Part shown: positions 43,414-52,234 of the stretch, in pieces
Layout: every line of letters starts with the position of its first letter
How positions within the stretch are numbered: the first letter of the stretch is position 1
Origin: Bradyrhizobium oligotrophicum S58
GTDB lineage: Bacteria > Pseudomonadota > Alphaproteobacteria > Rhizobiales > Xanthobacteraceae
Length of the DNA: 64,000 nucleotides
Assembly (NCBI RefSeq): GCF_000344805.1
Contig: NC_020453.1
Location: 5,861,001-5,925,000 of the forward strand
Direction of reading: 5' to 3'
The notes under the pieces: generated by a model
What the model saw: the letters and a program-made list of their open reading frames with translations, nothing else
The model's database searches: none
Told to the model about the DNA's origin: nothing
Made by a program: the position numbers and the translations under genes

Positions 43414-43707
43414 TTCTTCTACGATGAGGCCTCTCCGTGGCAATAACCCGTCGCAACTAGCGGAACAAGCGCGAATTCCAGTCCAAGCGAAACGTGGTTG
43501 ACCGGTCCGGAAACTGGAACCGGCGCAGGGCCGGCGCGAGACGAAGTCTCAACGGCGCAATGCGGGGAAAGTCGCAAATCATGCGGCGCGAGCGTAGCCC
43601 CGACGATGAGCAACGGCGTATCCGCGCCGGCAGCGGCAAAGACAATCGCACTCGCCGCGGTGGGCCGCAGCGGGTGCCGACAACTCGAATCAAGAGATAG
43701 AGAGCGC

Positions 43708-44940
43708 TCAGACCCGCTCGATGATGATCGCGGGCGCCATGCCGCCCGCCGCGCACATCGTCACCAGGCCGCGCTTGAGATCGCGCCGCTCCAATTCGTC
43801 GAGCAAGGTGCCGATCAGGATGGAGCCGGTGGCGCCGATCGGATGTCCCAGCGCGATCGAGCCGCCATTGACGTTGACCTTGGCGCGATCGAGCTTGAGG
43901 TCGCGGATGTACTTTTCGGCGACGACGGCAAAGGCCTCGTTGATCTCGAACAGGTCGATGTCGTCGATGGTCAGCCCGGCCTTGGCCAGCACCTTGCGCG
44001 TCGCCGGCACCGGAGCGTTCAGCATCAAGGTGGGGTCGTCGCCCATGTTCGCCATCGCCACCACCCGCGCCCGCGGCTTCAGGCCATGAGCCTTGGCGTA
44101 GGTCGGCGATGCCAAGAGAATCGCGGCCGCGCCATCCACCACGCCCGAGGAATTGCCGGCGTGATGCATGAACGCGATCTCGAGGCCGGGATAGCGCTGC
44201 AGGATCAGGCCGCGATAGGTCGTGCCCTTGTCGTCGAGCGCGTAGTCGGCGACGGCCGGAAAGGCCGGCTTCAGCCCGGCGAGCGCCTCGGCCGTGGTCT
44301 GCGGCCGCGGATATTCTTCGTGGTCGAGCGCGAGGCTGCCGTCGTCGCGATGGACCGGCACCAGGCTCTTCTTGAAGTGCCCAGCCGCAATCGCGGCCGC
44401 CGCACGCTTCTGGCTCTCCAGCCCGAGCGCGTCGACATCGGCGCGGGTGATGCCTTCCATGGTGGCGATGGCATCGGCGCAGACGCCCTGGTGCGACTGC
44501 GGATGCAGCGCGCGCAGATGCAGATTGCCCGCATCCATCATCAGCGGTCCTTCGCCGCGCCGGCCCTCCATCGACATCATCTCGCAGCCGCCGGCGACGA
44601 CCAGGTCCTCCTGCCCGGCCATGATCGAGCTTGCTGCAATGTTGACGCTGGTGATGCCGGAGCCGCAGAAGCGGTCGAGCGTGACGCCGGAGGCGCGAAT
44701 GTCGTAGCCGGCGTCGAGCGCCGACATGCGGCCGAGGTCGCCGCTCTGCGGGCCGCGCTGCGACGAGCAGCCCCAGATGATGTCGTCGACATCGCCGGTA
44801 TTGATGCCGGTCCGATCCGCCAACGCGCGCAGCACGGTGGCGCCGAGGTGCTGCGGATGCAGCCCGGCGAGCGCGCCCTTGCCCGCCTTGCCGATGCCGC
44901 GCGGGGTCCTGCAGGCGTCGATGATCAGCGCGTCCACCAT
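43708..44940 (-). CDS. Acetyl-CoA acetyltransferase family thiolase
   Basis: 410 residues with all thiolase landmarks: nucleophile C92 in LDRFCGSGITSVN, NINEAF-type EINEAFAVVAEK, NVNGGSIALGHPIGATGS and CAAGGMAPAIIIE with the second Cys. Class: acetyl-CoA C-acyltransferase, either biosynthetic (acetoacetyl-CoA, PHB) or beta-oxidation; it cannot be narrowed from sequence. No FadB- or PhaB-type partner adjoins. Divergent from the MmgE/PrpD gene with a 470-bp spacer. Confidence 0.9.
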   Translation of the reverse strand: MVDALIIDACRTPRGIGKAGKGALAGLHPQHLGATVLRALADRTGINTGDVDDIIWGCSSQRGPQSGDLGRMSALDAGYDIRASGVTLDRFCGSGITSVNIAASSIMAGQEDLVVAGGCEMMSMEGRRGEGPLMMDAGNLHLRALHPQSHQGVCADAIATMEGITRADVDALGLESQKRAAAAIAAGHFKKSLVPVHRDDGSLALDHEEYPRPQTTAEALAGLKPAFPAVADYALDDKGTTYRGLILQRYPGLEIAFMHHAGNSSGVVDGAAAILLASPTYAKAHGLKPRARVVAMANMGDDPTLMLNAPVPATRKVLAKAGLTIDDIDLFEINEAFAVVAEKYIRDLKLDRAKVNVNGGSIALGHPIGATGSILIGTLLDELERRDLKRGLVTMCAAGGMAPAIIIERV

Positions 44941-45410
44941 GGTGTTTCCTTTGCCCGATGTTGTTTGTGAGGTCGGCAGTCAGGCAGCGACACAGCACCC
45001 GCAGGACTACCCTTGCTGTCGCATAACATTCCGGCGGCTCCGTCCACAACGCGGGTTCAAGCTGTCAGCCTATGACGGGAATGCACGACATAGCGTTGAA
45101 GCCATTCACCTTTCCGCCACGCGAACAATTCACTTCAGCTCCCGTGATCGACGGCCCTCCTGACACGCTGGTTGAACCAGGCCCCGATCTCGCGCCGGCC
45201 CGCTGCAACGCACGTCGAACCACCGCATTCGCGACATTGCCGAACGCACCCGAGAGCATTGTCCAACCAAGAGAACTGACCGTTCACCTAAGGCTCCTTG
45301 TAAAGCCCGGGAGACTGCAGGATCGTGGCATGCCAGGAGCGGATCGGACCAGGATCGTTCCGCCGGCCAATTGCAACGGACGCCACGAGGCGCCGCATCG
45401 GGAGAACGCC
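44941..45410. other. Divergent intergenic region, 470 bp
   Basis: No supported gene. The frame of the MmgE/PrpD gene stays open back to an ATG at 45072, but that stretch lacks protein character, and the Tat leader plus GGGAG site mark the real start at 45411. Promoters for the thiolase and for the MmgE/PrpD operon should lie here; I see no clear palindrome or consensus promoter. Confidence 0.4.
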
Positions 45411-46859
45411 ATGATCGCGATGTCACGCCGCCGACTTATGGCAGGTGCTGCCGGCCTGTCGCTCGCAGCTCTTTCCGGCACGTCTGCAGCCGCTGCGGAG
45501 GCTGTCAGTTCCGACAGCAAGGACGTCACGAAGACGCTGGCCCGCTACCTCGTCAACGCGCGTTACGAGGACCTGCCGGAGAACGTCCGCAAGGAAGGGG
45601 TGCGGACGCTGCTGAACTATGTCGGGGTCGCCATCGGCGGCTCGCATCACGAGACGGTCGACATTGCCGTGTCGGCATTATCGCCGTTCTCCGGTCCACC
45701 GCAGGCCGGGCTGTTCGGCCGTAGCGAGCGGTTCGACATCATGACCGCCGCCTTCGTCAACGGCGTCTCCAGCCACATCTTCGATTATGACGATACCCAC
45801 CTGAAGACGATCATTCATCCGGGCGGCCCGGTGATCTCCGCCATCCTGGCGCTCGCGGAGATGAAGCCGGTCAACGGCCGCGATTTCCTGAACGCGCTCG
45901 TGCTCGGGGTCGAGACCGAATGCCGGATCGGCAACGCCGTCTACCCCAACCACTACGACGTCGGCTGGCACATCACCGGAACCGCCGGCGTGTTCGGCGC
46001 GGCCGCCGCCGCGGGCCGGCTGATGGGCCTGACCGAACAGCAGATGGTGTGGGCGCTCGGTCTTGCGGCCTCTCAGCCCGTGGGTCTGCGCGAATCCTTC
46101 GGCTCCATGAACAAGAGCTTCAATCCCGGCCGCGCCGCCGCCGACGGCCTGTTCGCAGCGATCCTCGCCTCCAAGAACTTCACCAGCTCCGATGGCATGA
46201 TCGAGGCCAAGCGCGGCTGGGCCAATACGATCAGCACCAAGCAGGATTATCGCGAGATCACCGGCGAGCTCGGCCAGCGCTACGAGGCTGCTCTCAACAC
46301 CTACAAGCCGTTCGCCTGCGGGATCGTACTGCACCCGGCGATCGATGCCGCGATCCAGCTGCGCGACGAGAACAAGCTCACCGCAGCGCAGGTGAAGTCG
46401 ATCGACATGAAGGTCAATCCGCTGGTGCTCGAACTGACCGGCAAGAAGACGCCGAAGGAAGGGCTGGAGGGCAAGTTCAGCGTCTATCACGCGGTCGCGG
46501 TGGCCCTGATCGAAGGCGCCGGCGGCGAGAAGCAGTTCTCCGACCGCGCGGTGCGCGATCCCGCCATCATCGCGCTGCGCGGCAAGGTCAATCCGGTGAT
46601 CGATCCGGCGATCAAGCCCGAGCAGGTCGAGATGTCGATCGCGCTCGCCGACGGCCGGGTGCTGACCAAGCGCATCGAGCACGCCATCGGCAGCCTGGAG
46701 CGGCCGATGAGCAATGCCGATCTCGAGCGCAAGTTCAGGGATCTTGCCGATGGCATCATCCCTGCTCAGCAGATCGCGACCGTGATGGAGCGTTGCTGGA
46801 ACGTGGAAACGCTGGCGAGCGCCGCCGACATCGTCGCGGCCGGCCGCAAGGCCGCCTGA
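45411..46859 (+). CDS. MmgE/PrpD-family protein with twin-arginine leader
   Basis: 482 residues. Leader AMSRRRLMAGAAGLSLAALSGTSAAAAE (about 3-30) indicates Tat export. The remainder is the MmgE/PrpD fold (2-methylcitrate dehydratase / cis-aconitate decarboxylase superfamily): FDYDDTHLKTIIHPGGPVISAILALAE, GWHITGTAGVFGAAAAAGRLMGL, NPGRAAADGLFAAILA, YKPFACGIVLHPAIDAA. Family members are normally cytosolic and dehydrate or decarboxylate tricarboxylates. GGGAG lies 7 nt ahead of ATG 45411. Probable operon with the exported amidohydrolase 100 nt downstream, then dctA. Confidence 0.85.
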   Translation: MIAMSRRRLMAGAAGLSLAALSGTSAAAAEAVSSDSKDVTKTLARYLVNARYEDLPENVRKEGVRTLLNYVGVAIGGSHHETVDIAVSALSPFSGPPQAGLFGRSERFDIMTAAFVNGVSSHIFDYDDTHLKTIIHPGGPVISAILALAEMKPVNGRDFLNALVLGVETECRIGNAVYPNHYDVGWHITGTAGVFGAAAAAGRLMGLTEQQMVWALGLAASQPVGLRESFGSMNKSFNPGRAAADGLFAAILASKNFTSSDGMIEAKRGWANTISTKQDYREITGELGQRYEAALNTYKPFACGIVLHPAIDAAIQLRDENKLTAAQVKSIDMKVNPLVLELTGKKTPKEGLEGKFSVYHAVAVALIEGAGGEKQFSDRAVRDPAIIALRGKVNPVIDPAIKPEQVEMSIALADGRVLTKRIEHAIGSLERPMSNADLERKFRDLADGIIPAQQIATVMERCWNVETLASAADIVAAGRKAA

Positions 46860-46959
46860 TCGCGACGCCCGCGGCAAACCGATCACGACCATGACACGCG
46901 CGGAGGCCGGGCGGACGTCCCTGCTGGTCACCGCGGCCAATCAATGGAGAACACCTGTG

Positions 46960-47931
46960 ATGTTGCGACGAGATCTGCTGGCCACCATGGCCGGCTTGGG
47001 AACCGCCACCGTGCTCGGCGCAGCACCCGCGCGAGTCGATGCTGAGGAGGCCAAGATCCCCAGCATTGCCGGCCCGGATCCGGCCACGAAGACTCCGGGC
47101 TTCAATGCGCCGCCGGGCAGCGTCGACACCCACACCCACATCTTCGGGCCGGCATCGACCTATCCGTTCTCGCCCACCCGCCCCTACACGCCGCCCGATG
47201 CGCCGCTCGAGATGTTCCGGGCGCTGCATGCCAAGATCGGCGTCGAGCGAGCGGTCATCGTCAACGCCACCGTCCACGGCACCGACAACCGCGTCGTCAC
47301 CGATGCGATCGCGCAGAGCAACGGCAACTACAAGGGCGTCGCCAACATCAATGCGGCGATGTCGGATGATGATCTCGCAGCGCTCGGCAAGGCCGGCATC
47401 TGCGCCTGCCGGTTTGCGTTCCTGCGCCGCCTCGGCGGGGTCGGCGACATGAAGGTGTTCCGCACGCTGGTCGACCGTGTCGCGGCGATCGGCTGGCATG
47501 TCGACATCTACCTCGAGGCCGGCACGATCCAGGAGTTCGTGCCGATCCTGAAGGCGCTGCCGGTCACCTATGTGATCGATCACATGGGCACGATCAGCGC
47601 CGCGAAGGGCATTGAGGACGCCGAGTTCAAGGCTCTGCTCGACCTGCAGGCCGGCGACGAAAAGTGCTGGGTCAAGATCACCGGTCCGGAGCGCGCTTCC
47701 GCAGCCGGTGCGCCCTTCCACGACGCCGTGCCGTTCGCCCGGAAGCTGATCGACAACGCACCGGATCGCGTCATCTGGGGCACCGACTGGCCGCACCCGA
47801 ACGTCAAGATCATGCCCAATGACGGTGATCTGGTGGATCTGATCCCGCTTTTCGCGCCCGATCCTGCCGTTCAGCACAAGCTGCTTGTCAGAAATCCCGA
47901 ACGGCTGTTCAAGTTCGAGGCCAAGAGCTGA
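46960..47931 (+). CDS. LigI-like amidohydrolase (2-pyrone-4,6-dicarboxylate hydrolase family), exported
   Basis: 323 residues. Leader MLRRDLLATMAGLGTATVLGAAPARVDAEE looks like a Tat signal. The metal-dependent hydrolase barrel starts VDTHTHIFGP and ends GTDWPHPN with the catalytic Asp; VIDHMG and VWVKITG-type KCWVKITGPER are also family features. Relatives hydrolyse 2-pyrone-4,6-dicarboxylate or other lactones to linear tri- or dicarboxylates. ATG 46960 is behind GGAGA; longer upstream starts lack support. Adjacent exported MmgE/PrpD protein and downstream dctA suggest a carboxylic-acid pathway. Confidence 0.85.
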   Translation: MLRRDLLATMAGLGTATVLGAAPARVDAEEAKIPSIAGPDPATKTPGFNAPPGSVDTHTHIFGPASTYPFSPTRPYTPPDAPLEMFRALHAKIGVERAVIVNATVHGTDNRVVTDAIAQSNGNYKGVANINAAMSDDDLAALGKAGICACRFAFLRRLGGVGDMKVFRTLVDRVAAIGWHVDIYLEAGTIQEFVPILKALPVTYVIDHMGTISAAKGIEDAEFKALLDLQAGDEKCWVKITGPERASAAGAPFHDAVPFARKLIDNAPDRVIWGTDWPHPNVKIMPNDGDLVDLIPLFAPDPAVQHKLLVRNPERLFKFEAKS

Positions 47932-47980
47932 GCCGACCGTCAGCACCTCCGCCTCCAGGCCATCACCGACAGGACCGATC

Positions 47981-49294
47981 ATGACTGCCACGACCCTCGC
48001 CGCCGACAGCAAAGCAGGCGCCCGCCGCGCGTGGTGGAAGGAGCTATGGGTCCAGGTCATGATCGCGATGGCCGCGGGCATCCTGCTCGGCGCCGTGAAG
48101 CCGGATCTCGGCGCCCAGATGCAGCCGCTCGGCGACGCGTTCATCAAGGCGATCCGGATGCTGATCGCGCCGATCATCTTCTGCACGGTCGTCAACGGCA
48201 TCGCCCACATGGCCGACATGGCCAAGGTCGGCCGCGTCGCGATCAAGGCGCTGGTCTATTTCGAGGTGATCACGACCTTGGCGCTGATCATCGGCCTCAC
48301 CGCCGTGAATCTGTTCCAGCCCGGCGTCGGCATGAACGTCGATCCGGCGACCATCAACTCCGCGACCATCGAGCCCTACGTCAAGCAGACCGCGGCGGTC
48401 GGCTTCGTGCCATTCCTGCTCAACATCATCCCGCAGACCTTCGTCGGCGCCTTTGCCGAGGGCAACATCCTGCAGGTGCTGTTCATCTCGGTGATGTGCG
48501 GGTTCTCGCTGATCTGGCTCGGCGACCGCGCCAAGCCAGTGACCGACGTGATCGAGGTCGCCGGGCAGATGATCTTCGGCGTGGTCAGGATCGTGATGTG
48601 GGCCGCCCCGCTCGGCGCCTTCGGCGCCATTGCCTTCACCGTCGGCAAGTTCGGCATCGGCTCGCTGGCGAAGCTCGGCCTGCTGCTCGGCAGCTTCTAT
48701 TTGACCTGCGTCATCTTCATCGCGGTGGTGCTCGGGCCGATCGCCGCCTTCGCCGGCTTCAGCCTGTGGAAGCTGATCCGCTACATCCGCGACGAGGTGC
48801 TGGTCTGCATCGCGACCACGTCGTCGGAAACGGTGCTGCCGCGCATGCTGGTCAAGCTGGAGGCCGCCGGCTGCGAGCGCAGCATCGTCGGGCTCGTCAT
48901 CCCCACCGGCTATTCGTTCAATCTCGACGGCACCTGCCTCTATCTGGCGACCGCAGCCGTGTTCCTGGCGCAGGCGACCAACACCCAGCTCGACATCAGC
49001 CACCAGATCGGGCTGCTGCTGATCCTGCTGGTGACATCGAAGGGCGCAGCCGGCATCGCCGGCGCCGCCTTCGTCGTGCTGGCCGCAACGCTCGCCGCGA
49101 CCGGGACGATTCCGGTCGCCAGCGTCGCGCTGGTGCTCGGCATCCACAGGCTGATGTCACAGGGGCTGACGCCGACCAACCTGATCGGCAATGCGGTCGC
49201 GACCATCGTGATCGCAAGGTGGGAGAACGCGTTGGACACCACGCGTCTGAAGCAGGTGCTGGATGGCGGAGCCGGAAGCGAGCTGACTGAATAG
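47981..49294 (+). CDS. dctA: C4-dicarboxylate transporter DctA (DAACS family)
   Basis: 437 residues, with the DAACS layout: N-terminal helices (VQVMIAMAAGILLGAVKP, RMLIAPIIFCTVVNGIAHMAD), the serine-rich hairpin ATTSSETVLPRML, and IPTGYSFNLDGTCLYLATAAVFLAQATN with the substrate/Na+ or H+ site. It imports succinate, malate, fumarate or related acids across the inner membrane. AGGA precedes the ATG. It is 49 nt behind the exported amidohydrolase, so it may import that enzyme's product. This is probably not the main symbiotic dctA, which usually adjoins dctBD. Confidence 0.93.
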   Translation: MTATTLAADSKAGARRAWWKELWVQVMIAMAAGILLGAVKPDLGAQMQPLGDAFIKAIRMLIAPIIFCTVVNGIAHMADMAKVGRVAIKALVYFEVITTLALIIGLTAVNLFQPGVGMNVDPATINSATIEPYVKQTAAVGFVPFLLNIIPQTFVGAFAEGNILQVLFISVMCGFSLIWLGDRAKPVTDVIEVAGQMIFGVVRIVMWAAPLGAFGAIAFTVGKFGIGSLAKLGLLLGSFYLTCVIFIAVVLGPIAAFAGFSLWKLIRYIRDEVLVCIATTSSETVLPRMLVKLEAAGCERSIVGLVIPTGYSFNLDGTCLYLATAAVFLAQATNTQLDISHQIGLLLILLVTSKGAAGIAGAAFVVLAATLAATGTIPVASVALVLGIHRLMSQGLTPTNLIGNAVATIVIARWENALDTTRLKQVLDGGAGSELTE

Positions 49295-49317
49295 GCCAGG
49301 ACTTAGCGAGGCGACCG

Positions 49318-50124
49318 ATGGACTGCGCAGCGACCATCCTCAGGCGGGCCGTCATTGTTGCTTTCGTCGCGTGTACGGCGCTCGCTCCGGTTCGAAGCGA
49401 TTGCGCCGACGTCGACATGGCGCGCATTCTCGCGCCGACCGGGCACCTGCGCGCGGGCCTCTATCCGGGCACGCCGACATCGGTCCTGCCGGATGGGACC
49501 GACAATCCCCGCGGCGTCGGCTACACGATCGGCAAGGAGATGGCGCGCCAGCTCCATGTCGACTACGCGCCGGTCGTGTTCCCCAGGAATGCGGAGGTGC
49601 TCGAGGCCGTCAAAAGCGGCGCGGTCGACGTGGCCTTCACCAACGCATCGCCGGCGCGCGCGAAGAACATGGATTTCGGTCCCGTGTATCTGGAGATCGA
49701 ACTCGGCTACCTGGTGCCCGACGGCTCGCCGCTCTCTGACATCGGCGACGTCGATGCCACCGGCCGCAAGGTCGGCGTCACCGCCGGCAGCACGTCGGAC
49801 GCGACGCTAGGGCGCGAGCTGAAGAACGCGACGCTGGTCCGGGCGCCGACGTTGAAGGACGCCACGAACATGCTGGCGAGCCATCAGATCGACGCCTTCG
49901 CGACCAACAAGGCAACCTTGTTCGAGATGACCGAGCAGGTCCCCGGCTCGCGCGTGCTCGACGGGCGCTGGGGCGAAGAGCGCCACGCCATTGCCATTCC
50001 CAAGGGCCGCGAGGCCGGACTTGATTTCCTGCGCAGCTTCACGGCCCACATTCGCTCGTCTGGGCTGGTGAGCGCCGCCGCGGACCGCGCCGGATTGAAG
50101 GGCGTTGTAGCGCCCGGCAAATAG
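49318..50124 (+). CDS. Periplasmic solute-binding protein (SBP family 3-like)
   Basis: 268 residues: signal peptide with a hydrophobic core ending around residue 30, then a type II periplasmic-binding fold (LRAGLYPGTPTSV, VVFPRNAEVLEAVKSGAVDVAFTNASPARA, GRKVGVTAGSTSDATLG, MLASHQIDAFATNKATLFEM). No permease or ATPase genes adjoin, so it is an orphan binding protein, possibly feeding another transporter or sensing. It is 23 nt behind dctA and likely in the same operon. Ligand unknown. Confidence 0.85.
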   Translation: MDCAATILRRAVIVAFVACTALAPVRSDCADVDMARILAPTGHLRAGLYPGTPTSVLPDGTDNPRGVGYTIGKEMARQLHVDYAPVVFPRNAEVLEAVKSGAVDVAFTNASPARAKNMDFGPVYLEIELGYLVPDGSPLSDIGDVDATGRKVGVTAGSTSDATLGRELKNATLVRAPTLKDATNMLASHQIDAFATNKATLFEMTEQVPGSRVLDGRWGEERHAIAIPKGREAGLDFLRSFTAHIRSSGLVSAAADRAGLKGVVAPGK

Positions 50125-50482
50125 CCCTGCCGATACCGGCGCTTGGCATCACCGACGAGAGGGCATCGCCAAATCGGCCCCGCGACTGGATCTCTCTACG
50201 ACAGATCGCAGATGAACTCCCGTTGCGAACAGACATCATTCACGCAGACACAGATCTACATTTGCCGCATTGATGCCGATCAAACGACGCATGACCTAAA
50301 ATTAATAGTTATCTCCTTTCGTACCGCCGCTGCGCTCAGCTAATGAGAGCGCAGCGGATGACAGGCTGGTATCGCGGCATCGTCCAGCGAGAAACGATCA
50401 GAAACGGTCACGGAGCGAACGCCTGCGGACAAACGGTCCCGTCGCATCACGCCGTGTGCCGGACGATCATTCGGAGACGATC
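50125..50482. other. Intergenic region upstream of the PepSY gene, 358 bp
   Basis: No gene supported. A distinctly AT-rich patch around 50290-50315 (TAAAATTAATAG) probably belongs to the PepSY promoter, but no -35/-10 pair with normal spacing can be named. GGAG just before 50483 is the ribosome-binding site. Confidence 0.35.
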
Positions 50483-51400
50483 ATGAACAAACAGCTGCTG
50501 CTCAAACTCCACCGCTGGATCAGCCTGACCTTCGCCCTGCCGTTGCTCGTGATCATCGTCACCGGACTGATCCTCTCGTTCGAGCCAATGGCGCAGGTTG
50601 CTGCCGTCAAGCCCGGCAGCGTCGATCCGGCGCGCGTGGTCGCGCTGATCAAGCAATACGATCCGGACGGCAAGGCGCGCGGCATCGCGATCAATCCGAC
50701 GGCTCAGCATCTGACGCTGCAGGGTCGGCCCGGCACCGAGCTCGACATGGCCACCGGCGCAGCGGCAGACAAGCCCGTCACGGGAAGCGTGTTTCAGTGG
50801 GCGCGCACGACCCATGAGCACCTGATCGGGATAGAGGGCCTCACGACGATCTCCACCATCGGCATGATCGTCATCATGATCATCGGCATCCTGATGGGGC
50901 TGCCGCGGCTGCGCAACACACTGTCGGGCTGGCACAAAGGCGCGGCATGGTTCACGCTGCCGCTGATCCTGTTGAGCCCGCTGACCGGGCTCCTGCTCGA
51001 TCCCAGCAACAGCTTTTTCAGCACGCCGCCGGCCGCGACCAGGAGCATCACCCTGCCGGAGGCGGTGAGCCTCGTCGCGAAGGATCATGATCTCGCCACC
51101 GTCAACATGATCGGCACGCGCGGCGGACGGATGATGGCGCGGATTATCGAGGGTGACGAACTGCGCGCCTATGCGGTAACCGCCGACGGTCTCTCTGCGC
51201 TGCCGCGCAACTGGGTGCGGCTGCTGCACGAAGGCAACTGGTCGCTGATCGGCAGCACGGCCAACGTGGCGATCTCCGTGGTGCTGCTGACGCTGCTGAT
51301 CACCGGCGTGCTGATCTGGACGCAGCGCCGGCTGCGCCGCCCGAAGCGGACGAGGGACCCACAGGCCAAGCCGGCCATCGCGTCATCCGTGATCTCCTGA
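50483..51400 (+). CDS. PepSY-associated transmembrane protein
   Basis: 305 residues: helix LTFALPLLVIIVTGLILSF after the short KLHRWISL motif, a periplasmic PepSY-like region, then helices TTISTIGMIVIMIIGILMGLP, AAWFTLPLILLSPLTGLLL and VAISVVLLTLLITGVLIWTQRRLR. This PiuB/FegB-like family often accompanies siderophore uptake or membrane ferric reduction. The conserved HRW histidine and others in the helices may bind haem. No TonB receptor is adjacent. Convergent with the TetR gene, 3 nt apart. Confidence 0.85.
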   Translation: MNKQLLLKLHRWISLTFALPLLVIIVTGLILSFEPMAQVAAVKPGSVDPARVVALIKQYDPDGKARGIAINPTAQHLTLQGRPGTELDMATGAAADKPVTGSVFQWARTTHEHLIGIEGLTTISTIGMIVIMIIGILMGLPRLRNTLSGWHKGAAWFTLPLILLSPLTGLLLDPSNSFFSTPPAATRSITLPEAVSLVAKDHDLATVNMIGTRGGRMMARIIEGDELRAYAVTADGLSALPRNWVRLLHEGNWSLIGSTANVAISVVLLTLLITGVLIWTQRRLRRPKRTRDPQAKPAIASSVIS

Positions 51401-51403
51401 CGA

Positions 51404-52132
51404 TCACGGGCGCTTGGCAGCCGACGCACGCGGACGCCTCGAAGCGGACGTCGAGATGGCCCTCGCCGGCCGCCTTGACCTCGCTTCGGTCCGTCCATAG
51501 GCCGCGATGAACACCTTGATCCCGCCTTCGATCTGAGCGCGGGACACGGCCGGGCTCGGCGCCTTCATGGACAGCGCCCAGGTCAGCGGCAGCCGGCCCT
51601 GGATCAAGGTCAGGAATTGCGTAGCGGCGAGCCTGGCATCGGGGACATCGAGCAGACCTTGCACCTCGGCCGCACGCAGAAACGCGGCGACCTCCGCGTC
51701 GCAGCGGTCCGGCCCCGCCGTCATGAACGCCTCCGCAATCGCCGGATAGCGCGAGGCGCAGGACATCACGAGCCGGTGCATTGCCAGCCCTCGGCCGTCC
51801 AGAAACATCGCCAGGAAGCGGCGCGCGATCTCACGCAGGTCCCGCTCCAGGTCGATGGGCCGCTCATCCCGGATCCACAACGTCTCGCCCATGCTTCGGC
51901 AATCCGCCTCGACCAAAGCGAGCAGCAACGCATCCTTGTCGGCGAAATGACCATAGAGCGTCGCCTTCGACACGCCGGCATGGCGCGCGATCGCGTCCAC
52001 GCTCGTGGTGTCGAAGCCCCCCGCCATGAACAGAGTCCGCGCGCTCGCCAGGATCTGCGCGTGCTTACGCTCTGTGCGCCCGGGGCCTGCAACCGAAGTT
52101 GACGGCGCTGCATGCGAAGAAGATGTGACCAT
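51404..52132 (-). CDS. TetR-family repressor of the RND efflux operon
   Basis: 242 residues: N-terminal helix-turn-helix (about 25-65; ASARTLFMAGGFDTTSVDAIARHAGVSKATLYGHF) and a C-terminal all-helical ligand domain of the AcrR C-terminal type, with a basic tail of about 30 residues. ATG 52132 has GGGAGGAG just upstream, which decides it over a start 51 nt earlier. Divergent from the efflux operon across about 100 bp containing the palindrome at 52156-52166, so it most likely represses the pump and itself. Confidence 0.9.
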   Translation of the reverse strand: MVTSSSHAAPSTSVAGPGRTERKHAQILASARTLFMAGGFDTTSVDAIARHAGVSKATLYGHFADKDALLLALVEADCRSMGETLWIRDERPIDLERDLREIARRFLAMFLDGRGLAMHRLVMSCASRYPAIAEAFMTAGPDRCDAEVAAFLRAAEVQGLLDVPDARLAATQFLTLIQGRLPLTWALSMKAPSPAVSRAQIEGGIKVFIAAYGRTEARSRRPARAISTSASRRPRASAAKRP

Positions 52133-52155
52133 GCTCCTCCCTATCATCAACGTGA

Positions 52156-52166
52156 CTTGACTCAAG
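52156..52166. promoter_or_regulatory. Palindrome between TetR gene and efflux operon
   Basis: CTTGA-C-TCAAG has perfect 5-bp arms, 23 bp upstream of the tetR start and 68 bp upstream of the pump operon start. It is a likely core of the TetR operator. Confidence 0.5.
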
Positions 52167-52234
52167 CCTGCCACAAACAGCATCTTCCCTCAAGAAGAAC
52201 GAAACGGTTTAGTTTTATGAAGGATGATGTCCAA

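Noticed and set aside
39304..43446. 1380-codon open frame on the plus strand
   Set aside because: Antisense shadow of cyoA, the sorbosone dehydrogenase and the ClC gene; composition is not protein-like.
45072..45410. N-terminal extension of the MmgE/PrpD gene
   Set aside because: Frame is open but not protein-like; a Tat leader with a good ribosome-binding site marks the start at 45411.
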